Positions 10,678 to 21,115 of a DNA stretch of 60,000 nt are shown one piece after another; position 1 is the first letter of the stretch, and each line of letters opens with the position of its first letter. This DNA comes from Lineus longissimus (Eukaryota; Nemertea; Pilidiophora; Heteronemertea; Lineidae). The notes beneath the pieces are model-generated. The model saw only the letters and a program-made list of their open reading frames with translations, was not told the origin of the DNA and searched no databases. Both the position numbers and the translations under genes were made by a program. The stretch lies in contig NC_088325.1 of assembly GCF_910592395.1 (NCBI RefSeq), positions 250,001 through 310,000 on the forward strand. Direction: 5' to 3'.

Positions 10678-11712
10678 ATGGTGCAACACGTGACTACACG
10701 GCTGGCATCGTGGTCCATGGCAGACTTCACTGGTGGACCATTTCCACTCACTCTGCCACTGGCTCTCATGCAGTGGATCTTAGACTTCACACAGAGTTAC
10801 ATCATGCCGGGAGTAATCCTCATTGGATTATTCGGCAACACGCTATCACTTGTGATATTTTTCAGACTCAGGAATCGGGAAGATGCTTGCGTCCAATACC
10901 TCAGTTGCCTCGCTGTCTCGGACAATGGGGTGATTCTACTTCTGGGCTTGACAGAATGGATCGCGTTTGGACTGAAATATCTCACTGATGGCAAAATATC
11001 ATTCAATTTGATGACGCAGAGTGGTCTCACATGCAGATTGCAGCATTTCATGTTGCAATGCTGTATGTGCGTCTCGGCATGGACAATTGTAACCTTTTCT
11101 ATCGAGCGCGCATACGTGGTCTGGTTCCCTTTCAACCGAGCAAAAATATCATCAAGATTTCGACTGAAAGTTATTTGCTCGACATGGCTTACTGCAGCTG
11201 TAATAGGTGGTCGCCATTTTTTGTTAGACACATTCCCTGGAACCCCAGTGTTATGTTATTACAATGTTGAACCAACACTTGCGGACGTCCTGTGGCATTT
11301 AGACACAGTGTTGTATAGTTATGCACCATGTGCCTTAATATCTCTCACAAATCTCCTCATTCTAATTGCAATATTCAAATCTCGTGCTGCGAGAGGCCTC
11401 GGGCGGCAGACTCAGAGAACAACACATGAAGGAAAGTTGCTCGTGTCTCTGCTCTTGGTCTCAACACTCTTTATAATCCTCGTAATGCCATTGAACACTT
11501 CTTTCACATATCTTGCCGATGAGCAGAACAACCTCCCACCAGAGGACGCTCTCTTCATCTACCTCATCATAAAGTTTCTTACCCTAGTCTGCGTGCTGAA
11601 CTACTGTATTAATTTCATTGTCTACGGCTGTACATTGCCGTATTACCGCGAGGAAGCTGTAAAACTTCTGCTCTGCAAGAAGTTTCAACCAAAGACCTCA
11701 TTTTCTAAGTAA
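10678..11712 (+). CDS. Rhodopsin-class (class A) G-protein-coupled receptor, peptide-receptor-like
   Basis: An intronless frame encodes 344 residues from ATG 10678 (context ACAATGG, A at -3 and G at +4). A second in-frame ATG at 10717 would give 331 residues and may be the true start. Seven hydrophobic helices are visible. TM1 carries the GN of LFGNTLSL; TM2 carries LAVSDN, with the sodium-site Asp; TM3 starts after the conserved Cys of LTCRLQ and ends in SIERAYVV, an ERA in place of E/DRY; TM4 has the Trp of STWLTA. ECL2 has a Cys (VLCYYN) to pair with the TM3 Cys. TM5 has the Pro of YAPCAL; TM6 has VMPLN where CWxP is usual; TM7 has NYCINFIVY, an N-F-x-x-Y variant of NPxxY. A short helix 8 ends in the Cys-Lys of LLLCKK. 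The TM7 form is typical of invertebrate peptide receptors, but the ligand cannot be named. The gene is nested, antisense, in the last intron of the IgSF receptor. An AATAAA at 11712-11717 overlaps the stop by one base. Confidence 0.85.
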   Translation: MVQHVTTRLASWSMADFTGGPFPLTLPLALMQWILDFTQSYIMPGVILIGLFGNTLSLVIFFRLRNREDACVQYLSCLAVSDNGVILLLGLTEWIAFGLKYLTDGKISFNLMTQSGLTCRLQHFMLQCCMCVSAWTIVTFSIERAYVVWFPFNRAKISSRFRLKVICSTWLTAAVIGGRHFLLDTFPGTPVLCYYNVEPTLADVLWHLDTVLYSYAPCALISLTNLLILIAIFKSRAARGLGRQTQRTTHEGKLLVSLLLVSTLFIILVMPLNTSFTYLADEQNNLPPEDALFIYLIIKFLTLVCVLNYCINFIVYGCTLPYYREEAVKLLLCKKFQPKTSFSK

Positions 11713-11717
11713 ATAAA
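11712..11717 (+). promoter_or_regulatory. AATAAA polyadenylation hexamer overlapping the GPCR stop codon
   Basis: The stop TAA (11710-11712) shares its last A with AATAAA. If used, the 3' UTR would be only about 15-30 bases. It may instead be chance, with a downstream signal used. Confidence 0.35.
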
Positions 11718-11809
11718 CTCAGTCGATAACATTTACCATTTGTGTCTCTTCTTCATGCTTCCACCTGGAAAAGCGTAGCAGAGAGAAAATAATACACATC
11801 ATGCAAAAC

Positions 11810-12000
11810 AAAGTAACACCTTAACACTAAACATCCAAATCAAAGTAACACCTTAACACTAAACATCCAAATCAAAGTAACACCTTAACACTAAACATAC
11901 AAATCAAAGTAACACCTTAACACTAAACATACAAATCGAAGTAACACCTTAACACTAAACATCCAAATCAAAGTAACACCTTAACACTAAAGATACAAAA
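11810..12000. repeat. Tandem repeat, 32-bp unit, 6 copies
   Basis: AAAGTAACACCTTAACACTA followed by AACATCCAAATC recurs at 11810, 11842, 11874, 11906, 11938 and 11970, with CATCC/CATAC and one AAAG/GAAG variant. It begins about 100 bases after the GPCR stop codon and may be part of its 3' region. Confidence 0.95.
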
Positions 12001-14446
12001 CACATATCACCAGTAACGTTAGTTTAACCCTCCTTGGTGTACTTTCATAAAAATAAAAAATCATAAACTGCATGCAAGCTGAGCCGCTGAAAGGGTTAAT
12101 GCATCATTAGTACACCAAAACTATACTCTGGCTGTCCTGCAACAGGACACTTAAGTTAACCTCACTATACAGAGGTAGATGTTGTATTCCTGCGACGAGG
12201 TTGGTCTCGCGTGAAGTAATACACATTGGTCGATATAGTCATGGCCTCACAGCCAAGCTGATCTCCTTACAGGTCATTGTTAATGCATCCTTCATCATCA
12301 CCACTTAGACGATACTCCCGCCATATCGATTTTTATTTTGGGGAATTTTCACGAAATAAACAATGAAATCAACAAGCGTGCTCGCTGTATCCATTTCGTG
12401 TTTTTCAAATACATGTCCACTTGGGCACTAAGGAGGGTTCGGTGCAAAAAAAGCCTAAGTATGTAGCATCAATGATCGAAATAAGACAGACTCACAAAAA
12501 AGATCAGGACAAACTCAACAGATATCATATTCAACTTCAGTGGAGAGAGTTGTTTCACTGGTGACTGGCGACTGGTTACAACACAATGTTTTACCTTATT
12601 TTCTGTAATGAGAGTACTTCTTACTCCGTTTTTGTCCTGAGAGAACAACGATGCAAAATAAATGTCTTAGAGTCATTCAATATTCATAAACTATTGCCAA
12701 CAAAAGAGTCATTAAAAAAAGTCAGTTAATAAATTTGTCATCGATCAGTATCCGAAAGTTGTTCATCAACAGTTCATGGGATGATGTCACAAGAAAATTG
12801 GCCATTGGTATCTTGAATGTAATAAAATGTATTAAAACTACGTTCTGGTCATATGCATTGTTATTCCGATATCTAATCTAATCCATATCATCTATCATAT
12901 CTAATACGATAAATTCATAAGGACCCTAATACATTTTGCTAAAACCGGTGCACACATCGGTGCAACAATCGTGCCTTAATCATCTCATAACAGAAAATAT
13001 ACATTCCTGTATGATGATGAAGTATGGTCAGTTCCTTTACAGTAAGGATAAAATGGAATGTTTGTTTACTAAACATATGAACATGATTCGATTTATCTTA
13101 GGCTTTCGTTTTTACTTTTTGTCATCAAAATATCTATCAAAATATATTAAGCATATTCTAGACGTGTCTATAAAGCCTACCAGGACACTGTTAACTTTTG
13201 ACAACACGTGCATCACAAGTACATCAACATTTGTATTAGAATCATTATTTACACATCTACGAATAGTCAGTTAATTGTCAGATTATGTCACCATCGTTCA
13301 TCCTACCAGTGTTTTTCAAATAAATTTATTTGAAAGACTCTGATCCTACCATGTCCAATCAGTGATTTTCGTTGCAAATTTTCAGTGAATGTTAGACCCT
13401 GCAGAAATCTTCAAGTTATATATTTACTGTATTTCGCAGAACTTGTCAAGATTGAAAAACGAATAACGTATTATTTCATATACGAGGAGAGTAGATGAAA
13501 ATTAGCCATGCACACGTGACATACAGGATACATGCAACCTTGGCCCCAGTAACACAGCATGCTTGAAGTTTGTTTACTACTGTTAAAATGTGACCGAGTG
13601 AATGCGGTCTATCAGGAAAAGTAGAATCTACGAAAGCGATAGCTTGGTTTATGGACTTATTTTGTGAGTCTAGCTAAAGAGGAGCAGTTTTAGTGTTAAG
13701 TTGATTTGAAAGTGAGTTGTGAGTGGAGTAAATTAGGAATGTTACCCTCAGTTAATCCATTAGAATAACTTTAATGAGTATGAACTCTTGAACATGGCAA
13801 AACCTAAAATGGCAAATGGTAAATCATGAAAGTTTTGTTCTTTCGCAAAAAGAACTCCAGAAGAGTTGAAATCAGTGTGTACTTTAACGTGACCTTGATT
13901 GAACTTGAAAGTAATCTGAATTCGATTAACGAAAGTAATTGACATCACCTTGGTTGCTGAATACATCATTTTGTTGATTTTGTAACTGATGATAATCCAA
14001 ACTTGACTTTTTTCTGCTATTCAGGTACACTATTCGTTCCTGTTTTCAAGGACCAAACACATTACATTTCGAAGACGCAAGAACTTTGAGTAGATAACAT
14101 TATCGGTGTATAAAATATTAATGTTTTATCGAGATTTACCCTGACCTAGCAGAGTTTTGAACATTGATGCTTTAGCCTATGAAATAGTCAAAATGTTTAA
14201 TCTGCAGTCACTATAAAAAAAAACACAAGCAAACAATTTGATAAAACATCCAGGTCGACATGACAAAACATGTACCATGGACACGTTAAAAAGCAGCACT
14301 CAATTCAGTACATGGCAACATGCAAACAAAAGCTAATTATTCACTGTCAAGCAAAGGGTAGAGTAAGGGACACATGCGATGCATCAAAGTAGCATATCTC
14401 ATCTGACCGCCATGCGCATGCCTATTACTCATTTAAGTTGTTTTAC
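12001..14446. other. Intronic AT-rich sequence without supported gene
   Basis: Part of the last intron of the minus-strand IgSF gene. It contains a short perfect hairpin (TGTCCTG, 3-nt loop, CAGGACA; 12133-12149) and AT-rich open frames (12936-13274 plus, 13760-13969 minus) with no coding character. Confidence 0.5.
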
Positions 14447-14580
14447 CTTCGATGAGGTCGCCGCTACACATTTGCCCTTGGTTTTGACGATGACCACTGT
14501 AATTATGATCCCAACGACCACTATCACACCGACGGCAATACCAGCTATCATACCGATCATTGCGGTTGTCAAGGTTTTTT
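14447..14580 (-). CDS. IgSF receptor, transmembrane exon
   Basis: Acceptor GTTTTTCTTTCAG precedes 14580 (phase 1 in); donor AAG|GTAAAA follows 14447 (phase 0 out). The 44-codon exon encodes one hydrophobic helix of about 23 residues (starting near MIGMIAGIAVGV and ending IIITVVIV), then a stop-transfer KTKGKC. That is the topology of a type I single-pass membrane protein. If the donor is not used, the frame ends seven residues later at a TGA near 14429, which would give an isoform with almost no tail. The phase-0 donor fits the tail exon at 8475-8645. Confidence 0.8.
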
Positions 14581-15848
14581 CTGAAAGAAAAACATAAGCA
14601 TGACTCGAAAGGGAAATGCGGTGAATTCGACACCTCGCGCGTCCTAAATCCAACTGAAGTCCGCATATTTAGGACACGTATAATGCTCTTGCTGAAAGGT
14701 CTACCGAACTGGAGAATAGTCAATTAGAATTGGCGATAGATGCGAAGGCACGCTCTTAGTTTTGCCTCAACTCATCAGTAACAGTGTTTAATTGATACTA
14801 TGCGTCGGTATTCTAGTCGTGTTCGGTCTGGTGGGATTGTAGGTCGTCAACTGCAAGGAAACTCAATATGAGAAACAAACATTCTTATAAAATGGACACA
14901 AAATGGAAACAAAAACAGAGAAATGAAAGGAAGTGTTAGTCACAGCGACATGAAGTAGGTTGCATGCATTTTTGAGGTGTCTTCATTTTCAAAGTTGTGA
15001 CCAAGTGAAACTCTGGCTGTATGATATCATATGTAAACGCTCTCTAGCTTGTTTGGGTGTTTCTGCTTCAAATATCATTTAGGGAGTTATACTGGATTCA
15101 ATGAAACGGCGGCCATCTTGAATTCACCCTAATTGGACCACATCTGAAATGTCTACCTTATTTAAAAAATACTCTCCTAGGGGTCCCATCAAAGATCAAG
15201 TGCCAAATTAAGGGGGATCTGATTGCACACAGGGTCCATCTCGGCCCCATGACAAATAGGCATTTTGCTCACGCGCCCTATAGCATATCCACAGTATACA
15301 TTAGTTTATACACTCTGGAAGGATCCAGCACCTGCGGTTCTTAAATTGATGACCGCATCTTAGCTTGAAAGATATCGTAGCAATAACAATTGCAGTAAAA
15401 TATGTTAAGACAAACAATAAAGAAAAATTAGCTATAACTTTTTATGGGTATACGAGTGGATACGAAAATCATCTAAGTTGGGATTGTTCTCCTATATACT
15501 GACGGGAAGACACGTAAACCACTACACCAATAAAGGTTAAACCTCTTCTACCTTGGAGAAGTAATAAGCACCACTTAATAGTTAACTTTAGGCCATGAAA
15601 CCACGATTCCTTGGACGTGTCCGGTTCACCCGGGTCCAGGATAGTAGTGTCCACAACTTTGAGACCGCCTGAAAGTATATAAAGGAACGCCCTTATCTTA
15701 CTGTTTGAGGGTACTGATTTCATGTGTTTTGCACGAAGTAGGCCTACTGCGTCATCCTTGTTGGTATGAGAACTGCAATGAATATGACATCGTAAGGCAA
15801 AGCAAAAATCTCTTGGCAGAACTTGGTGCGATTTTCCATCCTACTTAC
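14581..15848 (-). other. IgSF receptor intron (between juxtamembrane and TM exons)
   Basis: A 1268-bp intron with no ORF of interest. It contains GCGGCCATCTTG at 15109-15120, a perfect reverse-complement match to the CAAGATGGCCGC-type YY1 site. Confidence 0.6.
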
Positions 15849-16038
15849 CAGATATTTTAAGTTGTATTTTGGTAGAAATAGCATCATTGGTGACGTTCAG
15901 GGTCAGTACCATTGCACGACCCAACTCAATCCATTTGGCGTGGAAGACTTGAGATACGCTGGTCTGGCCTTTGAAGGCGCCGTGACTGCATGCCGTCTGT
16001 AAGGTCACGGGGTTAAAGGTGCTAATATTGATAGCGTC
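15849..16038 (-). CDS. IgSF receptor exon, second half of Ig unit 5 (membrane-proximal)
   Basis: Acceptor CTTGTTTCCTTTCAG precedes 16038 and donor CTG|GTAAGT follows 15849. Only one of the three frames is open through the exon. It enters in phase 0, matching the donor of exon 16600-16760, and exits in phase 1, matching the TM exon. It encodes about 63 residues starting DAINISTF, with FHAKWIELG and ending near TKIQLKISG. The predicted last strand, MVLTLNVTND, lacks the usual Y-x-C, so this unit is an atypical Ig fold or a related beta-sandwich stalk. It has potential N-glycosylation sites at NIS and NVT. Confidence 0.65.
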
Positions 16039-16599
16039 CTGAAAGGAAACAAGTATGGGGTCGATGTCGTTTCAGTATTGAATTTCTCAACCTGCCCCGC
16101 GAAGGCCGAATAATGTGTTTGTCTTTTTCAATTGCCGGAAAAAAATTGAGATACAATCAAAATCCCTCCATGGAGTGGCCAAAGCCTTTACATGGTGGTA
16201 TTGACGTTTTTAGCCACTGTGGCGGTACTCCTCTGAAGAGATGTTCAAATTACTTCAATGGACTATGTTTTAATCCATTGTGGGTATGATTTGACAGGAG
16301 ACTGCAAAGGTCTTTTTCAGGTGAAGTGTTTTTTTCAGGTAGATCTGGCCAAAGGTACTTGGCTGATCTCTTGCCACGAAACTATAATAGTGTGATCACA
16401 ATTAGTAATGTTACACAGCCCCGGGCAGCCAGTGCCATAGTCGACGAGCTTCAGTTGACACCGTGAAAGAGCATTGGTCAGGCCTACCATAAGGATAATC
16501 TACACCACTATCCTTTGGTAAATGTGATTAGCACCTTTGGCCAGATATGAAAAACACTTTAAACATGGAGTCCTGTCAATCCACAGTAATGATACATAC

Positions 16600-16760
16600 T
16601 TGACCATTCTTCCATGTGATAGAAGGCACCGGATGAGCACAGCTGACCTCAGTTGTAATGGTCAATTCATCGTTGTCACCGATTTGTGTGTCTATACAAT
16701 TCTTCTCTGTATCTTTGCCTGCGTGAATCTTACACGAGGTGTTGATGCTGCGTGGAGATA
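16600..16760 (-). CDS. IgSF receptor exon, first half of Ig unit 5
   Basis: Acceptor GTTCTCTTTCAG precedes 16760 (phase 1 in). The donor CAA|GTATGT gives phase 0, the only phase compatible with the next exon. The 53 full codons include SINTSCKIH, KNCIDTQ, and the Ig B- to C-strand signature VSCAHPVPSITWKNG (Cys, 11 residues, Trp). Three cysteines in one half-domain are more than usual. The intron immediately upstream carries the 30-bp tandem repeat (16782-16964), which starts only about 20 bases from the splice acceptor. Confidence 0.75.
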
Positions 16761-16781
16761 CTGAAAGAGAACGGAACACTG

Positions 16782-16964
16782 AAAGTCCGGGAGATTTCAA
16801 GCGTACTACCTAAAGTCCGGGAGATTTCAAGCGTACTACCTAAAGTCCGAGAGATTTCAAGCGTACTACCTAAAGTCCGGGAGATTTCAAGCGTACTACC
16901 TAAAGTCCGGGAGATTTCAAGCGTACTACCTAAAGTCCGGGAGATTTCAAGCGTACTACCTAAA
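16782..16964. repeat. Tandem repeat, 30-bp unit, 6 copies
   Basis: AAAGTCCGGGAGATTTCAAG followed by CGTACTACCT starts at 16782, 16812, 16842, 16872, 16902 and 16932, with a single G/A variant. The 30-bp period keeps both strands open in one frame (a 10-residue repeat), but on the minus strand it lies directly upstream of the acceptor of exon 16600-16760, so it is intronic. Confidence 0.95.
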
Positions 16965-17401
16965 TGAATTAAACTCTGTCTGAGAAGGTTATACCTTGTG
17001 TTCCTTCTAGAAGAGTTATATCCACTTGGTGAAAACATACGTTTTGCTCTTAGCTTGCTATTTTACTGGAGCAACTGTTAAGGAAATCGTAAGGTACGAT
17101 TCAGAAGAACACTAGTACCACGAGAGAACTGCGTTCCCAACAAAATGTGTGTGCTGCATATTGGTCGTGACAGTTCGTCTTTTCGTGTCTTGCACCTGTA
17201 GCAGATGACACTGCTGGTCTTATAGTACCGCGAAAGAGTTAATGAAGCGTTTACAAGTCTTAACATTCTTGGGACAGGTTAGTGTCTTGCACACAAAGCA
17301 TATGACACTACTGGGCGAAAAACAGGCAATCATCCCAGTCTCGTTGAACATGGTATAGGCTTGGTACAATCAACCAAATGTCTGTCCATTCAGGAACCTA
17401 C

Positions 17402-17683
17402 CATTGACTACGACTTCTACTATTTTCTTCTCCAAGAAGCATTCACAGCTATAGCTTCCTCTATACGACCAATCTGCTGTAAAAGTCAAATTATAATATT
17501 TTTGCTTGACGCAGGCTATGCTGTACTTGGGATCTCGAGATTCGCAGTCAAAGGTCTTGGTAGCGCCCTCTTTCGACCAGGTTGGTCGTTCAGTCCCGTT
17601 TATTCTACACATGATGCTTGTAGTGGAGTTTTCCGTGACGTAAACCTTTTGCGTTTCCGTGGTGATGTGACAGTATCCGAAAA
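17402..17683 (-). CDS. IgSF receptor exon, Ig unit 4 (complete domain)
   Basis: Acceptor TGTACTTTTCAG precedes 17683 and donor AATG|GTAGGT follows 17402; the 282 bp are phase 1-1 and can be included as a cassette. The domain shows the B-strand Cys (TSIMCRING), a Trp in RPTWSKEG and an F-strand GSYSCECF. Two extra cysteines (FDCESR, IACVKQ) and FGYCH near the start make it Cys-rich for an Ig domain. Sequons are visible at NST, NGT and NLT, so it is probably glycosylated and extracellular. Confidence 0.8.
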
Positions 17684-19297
17684 CTGAAAAGTACAAGACA
17701 AATGAATTGGTTGTTTTTTTAAGAATCGAGTTATTTCCTTTTCATACATGTAGAAAAAAATACAAGGATATAAATGGCATCGTCTGCATGACACAGGCAA
17801 AAAATTCCGATGAAATATCTATAAAAGAAATGTTTGTTACGAAGTCTACATGGTATGGAGGATGTTTGGAAATTTGTATAAGTATATTATCTAAGCAAAT
17901 GTAATTTGATCAGCACATACAAATGGAGGGTAGGATAGTCCGTGATAAGCATAGTACTTTTGAATTGAGTCAGTGATTGACGATATCGTGACCACCCAAG
18001 GTTGAGTTAACATGAATTCAGAACTACAAAAGAACATGGTACAACTTCCTTGCATGTTTAAAGTCACCATGTGACCTTGAACCCGATGTCAAGAAAACAC
18101 GGGATGCTGAAGCCAGCGAGCGGTAAAAGATCTTCAGGGAATATCGAGTAAATGGAAAAGCCTTGTTGGACACGGAGCAAAAATATGATCAGTGTGTCAA
18201 CTTGGTCGTCCCCTTCAGGAACACTGAGGCTATGGTCACTGGTTCCCAACATGTTGTCTTTCCCGATAGGTTCCGTCTGCTGAGGTTCTCATGACCACCT
18301 TTATGTTTTATTGCTTTTGGCTTTCAGGGCAAATGTAGTTGGACAGTTATAATCAGCTTGCCTTGCAGGTCTCAAAAGAATGTTTTTGTTCCTGATAATT
18401 GTGGTATGCTTTGGTGTATTTCATAGAGGGTGGGTTAATAGGTTCATGAAGTCAGGTACTGTAGTAGGAAAGTTCTATGCCATTAAGGCCATCACTTTCC
18501 TACCAGGTTTTCGGTGTTGGCGATGCTAAAAACAAATTTTACATGTATTCACGTTCATCTCACTTGTTCCTGACGTGAGTTGGATAAGGAAGTCCGAACA
18601 GACAACAGCCGACCCAATACTTAACTCTCGTACAAAGGAAATGGAAATTGTCATTAAAACCAATACGATTGTAGGAACAAAGTGGACAGCGTGAATTTGA
18701 CCTCAGAAGTGATTTTATTATTGCAAACACACCAACAAGAAGCAAGTTTCACAAGTTACACAATAAACTGGAGTGGTTAACATTTCATAATTATAGTCAT
18801 TTATAACACCTGTCCTACCAATTAACCCGTGTAAGGTTCCACAGAATGAAAGAAATCCCTCAAACAGTTCAATACATCTCCAACTTCGTTTTGACTTGTT
18901 TTGATATGTCATCAAGTGATTACTGTCCGCCCGTTACTCTATGCTACACTTATGACCAATATCTCAAAGTCTCCGAGTCTTCTTGATGACACTAACAAGT
19001 CTTGATTAACATTGATGGGCAGAAAACGACCTATTATATGCTATTACATCCGTCCATCAGTGGAGGATGATAGCCAGTGGCATGTTGCAAGGAGCTTTAG
19101 GACAGAAGGCTTCAGACTCCTCAGATATTTCCAAAATAGCCAAAAAACAATGCCTTCACACATTTCGATTGTGGACCATTAATACTGTTAATAATGGTAA
19201 TCATTATGTACATCGTTTTGGTACCAAAGCCTCCCATTCACGATTTCTTAAGGGTTTGAGGGAGGACCGCCCACAGAAATGATCAGAGTTGACTTAC
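17684..19297 (-). other. IgSF receptor intron
   Basis: A 1614-bp intron between Ig units 3 and 4. I see no exon with matching phase and no repeat array in it. Confidence 0.6.
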
Positions 19298-19552
19298 CTG
19301 AAAATTCCTTCGTCTCTTGAAGAACCGTAGGAACTCCTGACACACTGTTATTGGCAAAGCATTCGTACACGTACGTGCCGTTGTACGTGGATGCAGGGAC
19401 GTGTAGGACGCCAGCTGTGTGCTTGAGGTCCTCTCCTGAGACCTTGACCCAAGACATCTCTGGGGTGGGGTTACCCCTCGCTGAGCACGTGATGTCCAAG
19501 GGTGTCACTACGGTGTCTCCTGAGTGCGAGATGCTTAGATTTCGGGTGGTAT
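19298..19552 (-). CDS. IgSF receptor exon, Ig unit 3 (complete I-set-like domain)
   Basis: Acceptor TTATCTTTTAG precedes 19552 and donor CAG|GTAAGT follows 19298; 255 bp, phase 1-1. The 85 codons show a canonical Ig signature: PLDITCSARGNPTPEMSWVK (Cys, then Trp), then NGTYVYECFANN, the Y-x-C of strand F. The ARGNPTP turn is typical of I-set or C2-type adhesion domains. Sequons are at NLS, NGT and NNS. This is the most clearly recognisable Ig domain in the gene. Confidence 0.85.
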
Positions 19553-20446
19553 CTAAAAGATAACATTATAGCAAAAATAATGAAATTAATAAAAGTTGTA
19601 TGTTGTTTTTGTGTTGTCTCTAGTTGTTCATCAACAGTCAGAGTGACATGATAGAAGATATGCTCTCCTAACAGCAAACACATGGATTATGGTTGTAACT
19701 ACTGCTGACACCTATTAAGAAGCTACCATCGGCGTGTCGATGTGATGAGAACTTCTATCGGCAACTGAAAAAAGAGTCTGCGCAACCTGAGATTCTATTT
19801 TACAATTTTAAGGTCATAGGTCTATACCGGGGTCTATACAAGTCTATATCATAACAATGAACTATAATCCGTCATCGAAACAAATGAGATGGAAACACGT
19901 AGGGGATGCATATTCTTGTTGTCAAGTATTGTGGATTAAATCCTATACTTGCTGATATTCAGTTTACCTGTGCAATCTCTCATCTAATCCTAGTGATATC
20001 TCCGTGTTTGCAGTATTCACCATGTGACTTGACATATCATGTTATTATTTTTCGAGTGGTGATGTGACTTTTTGAGCAAGCGTTTTCGAACTTTGGTAAA
20101 TTTTCTATTGAAGGGGACTTATGTGTTATTTGAACATGTACCTATTGAAAATGTTAGTGCAAGATGGTGATCATTTTTGCATAAACTGAGTCAGTAACTT
20201 TACAAAACAGTAGAACCTCTCTAAATAAGGACACTCTCGGGACTGACAAGTGCTGTCCTTAATAGAGAGGTGTCCGCTAATAGAACTTCTACTGTACATG
20301 TATTATAAGCTGCCTTCTATCATTCTTGTAAGAATACACTGACGGTTGAAGCATCGAACTCAGCTGTCCTATAATGAACTTTCCATAAGACTCGCTTTGG
20401 TAAATGCCTTGTCCCTTTTGCACTGGCATTTTCAATTTTTACTTAC
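19553..20446 (-). other. IgSF receptor intron carrying a MITE
   Basis: An 894-bp intron. Its only recognisable content is the pogo/Tigger-like MITE at 20208-20294. Confidence 0.6.
20208..20294. mobile_element. Pogo/Tigger-like MITE
   Basis: The 87-bp element starts CAGTAGAACCTCTCTAAATA and ends with the inverted form AATAGAACTTCTACTG. The interior also mirrors itself (ATAAGGACACTCTC against AGAGAGGTGTCC and GTCCTTAATAGAGAGG). CAGTRGAACC termini are characteristic of pogo/Tigger-type non-autonomous elements. A TA is present at the right flank but not at the left, so the target duplication is damaged. Confidence 0.7.
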
Positions 20447-20641
20447 ATTGTACAATCAAGTTGATATCGGCCGACGGAACTGGCCCAGCCGTGATTGCTG
20501 TGTTGTTGACCTCACAAGTGTAGATGGAGCCATTTTCTTCCGGTTTCGCATTCGTGATCTGGTATTTCTCAGATCTCGTTTTCGTGTTATCTCCATTGTC
20601 AGTCTCACTGACTTGTGTGCCTGTGAGGTCTGTGACATTGC
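20447..20641 (-). CDS. IgSF receptor exon, second half of Ig unit 2
   Basis: Acceptor CTGCCTCTGGTTTTACAG precedes 20641 and the consensus donor AAT|GTAAGT follows 20447; 195 bp, phase 1-1. It supplies strands D to G: NAKPEENGSIYTCEVNN carries the tyrosine-corner region and the F-strand Y-x-C, and PSADINLIV is the G strand leading out. Together with exon 22731-22862, which has the B-strand Cys and C-strand Trp, it completes one Ig domain of about 109 residues. The open frame extends further upstream, but the strong acceptor and phase match define this start. Confidence 0.8.
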
Positions 20642-21115
20642 CTGTAAAACCAGAGGCAGAATTAAAAATGTCGTTTGAATAATTCGTTTGACATGTAAAC
20701 TTCACCGAACGTATCATCGTAACACTCAGGGTGACCCAATCTCCCAATGAGAGGACAGCTAGTATTTGCTCCGTGGCAAAAGGACGCTATAGTCAGCAAA
20801 CGGTGCCAGTATCACGCAGTAATCATAACCAATGGCGAGCCTTGGAGATAGTGGGTGACCTTGCCCACTTGCACTTGCCCTATATTTTCCCTCTGAAATT
20901 AAAGAAGTCCCAGTGTAATTACCCAATACCACTGGTCTTGTGTCGGAAGTATATTTTTGGGCCGTAGATTTAAACATACCAATCATTATAATGAAAATAC
21001 GCTAGCCCCAATTTGCTAGGAGCGTCAGCCAGGGGGCAAAGCTGTCGTCATAATCCTTAAAGGTCTAAAATGAAATTGAGAAAAATGATGTGGAGAAGTG
21101 TACCTCGAACAATTA

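Noticed and set aside
12936-13274. 112-codon AT-rich plus-strand frame
   Set aside because: Composition follows the AT-rich background; lies in the receptor intron.
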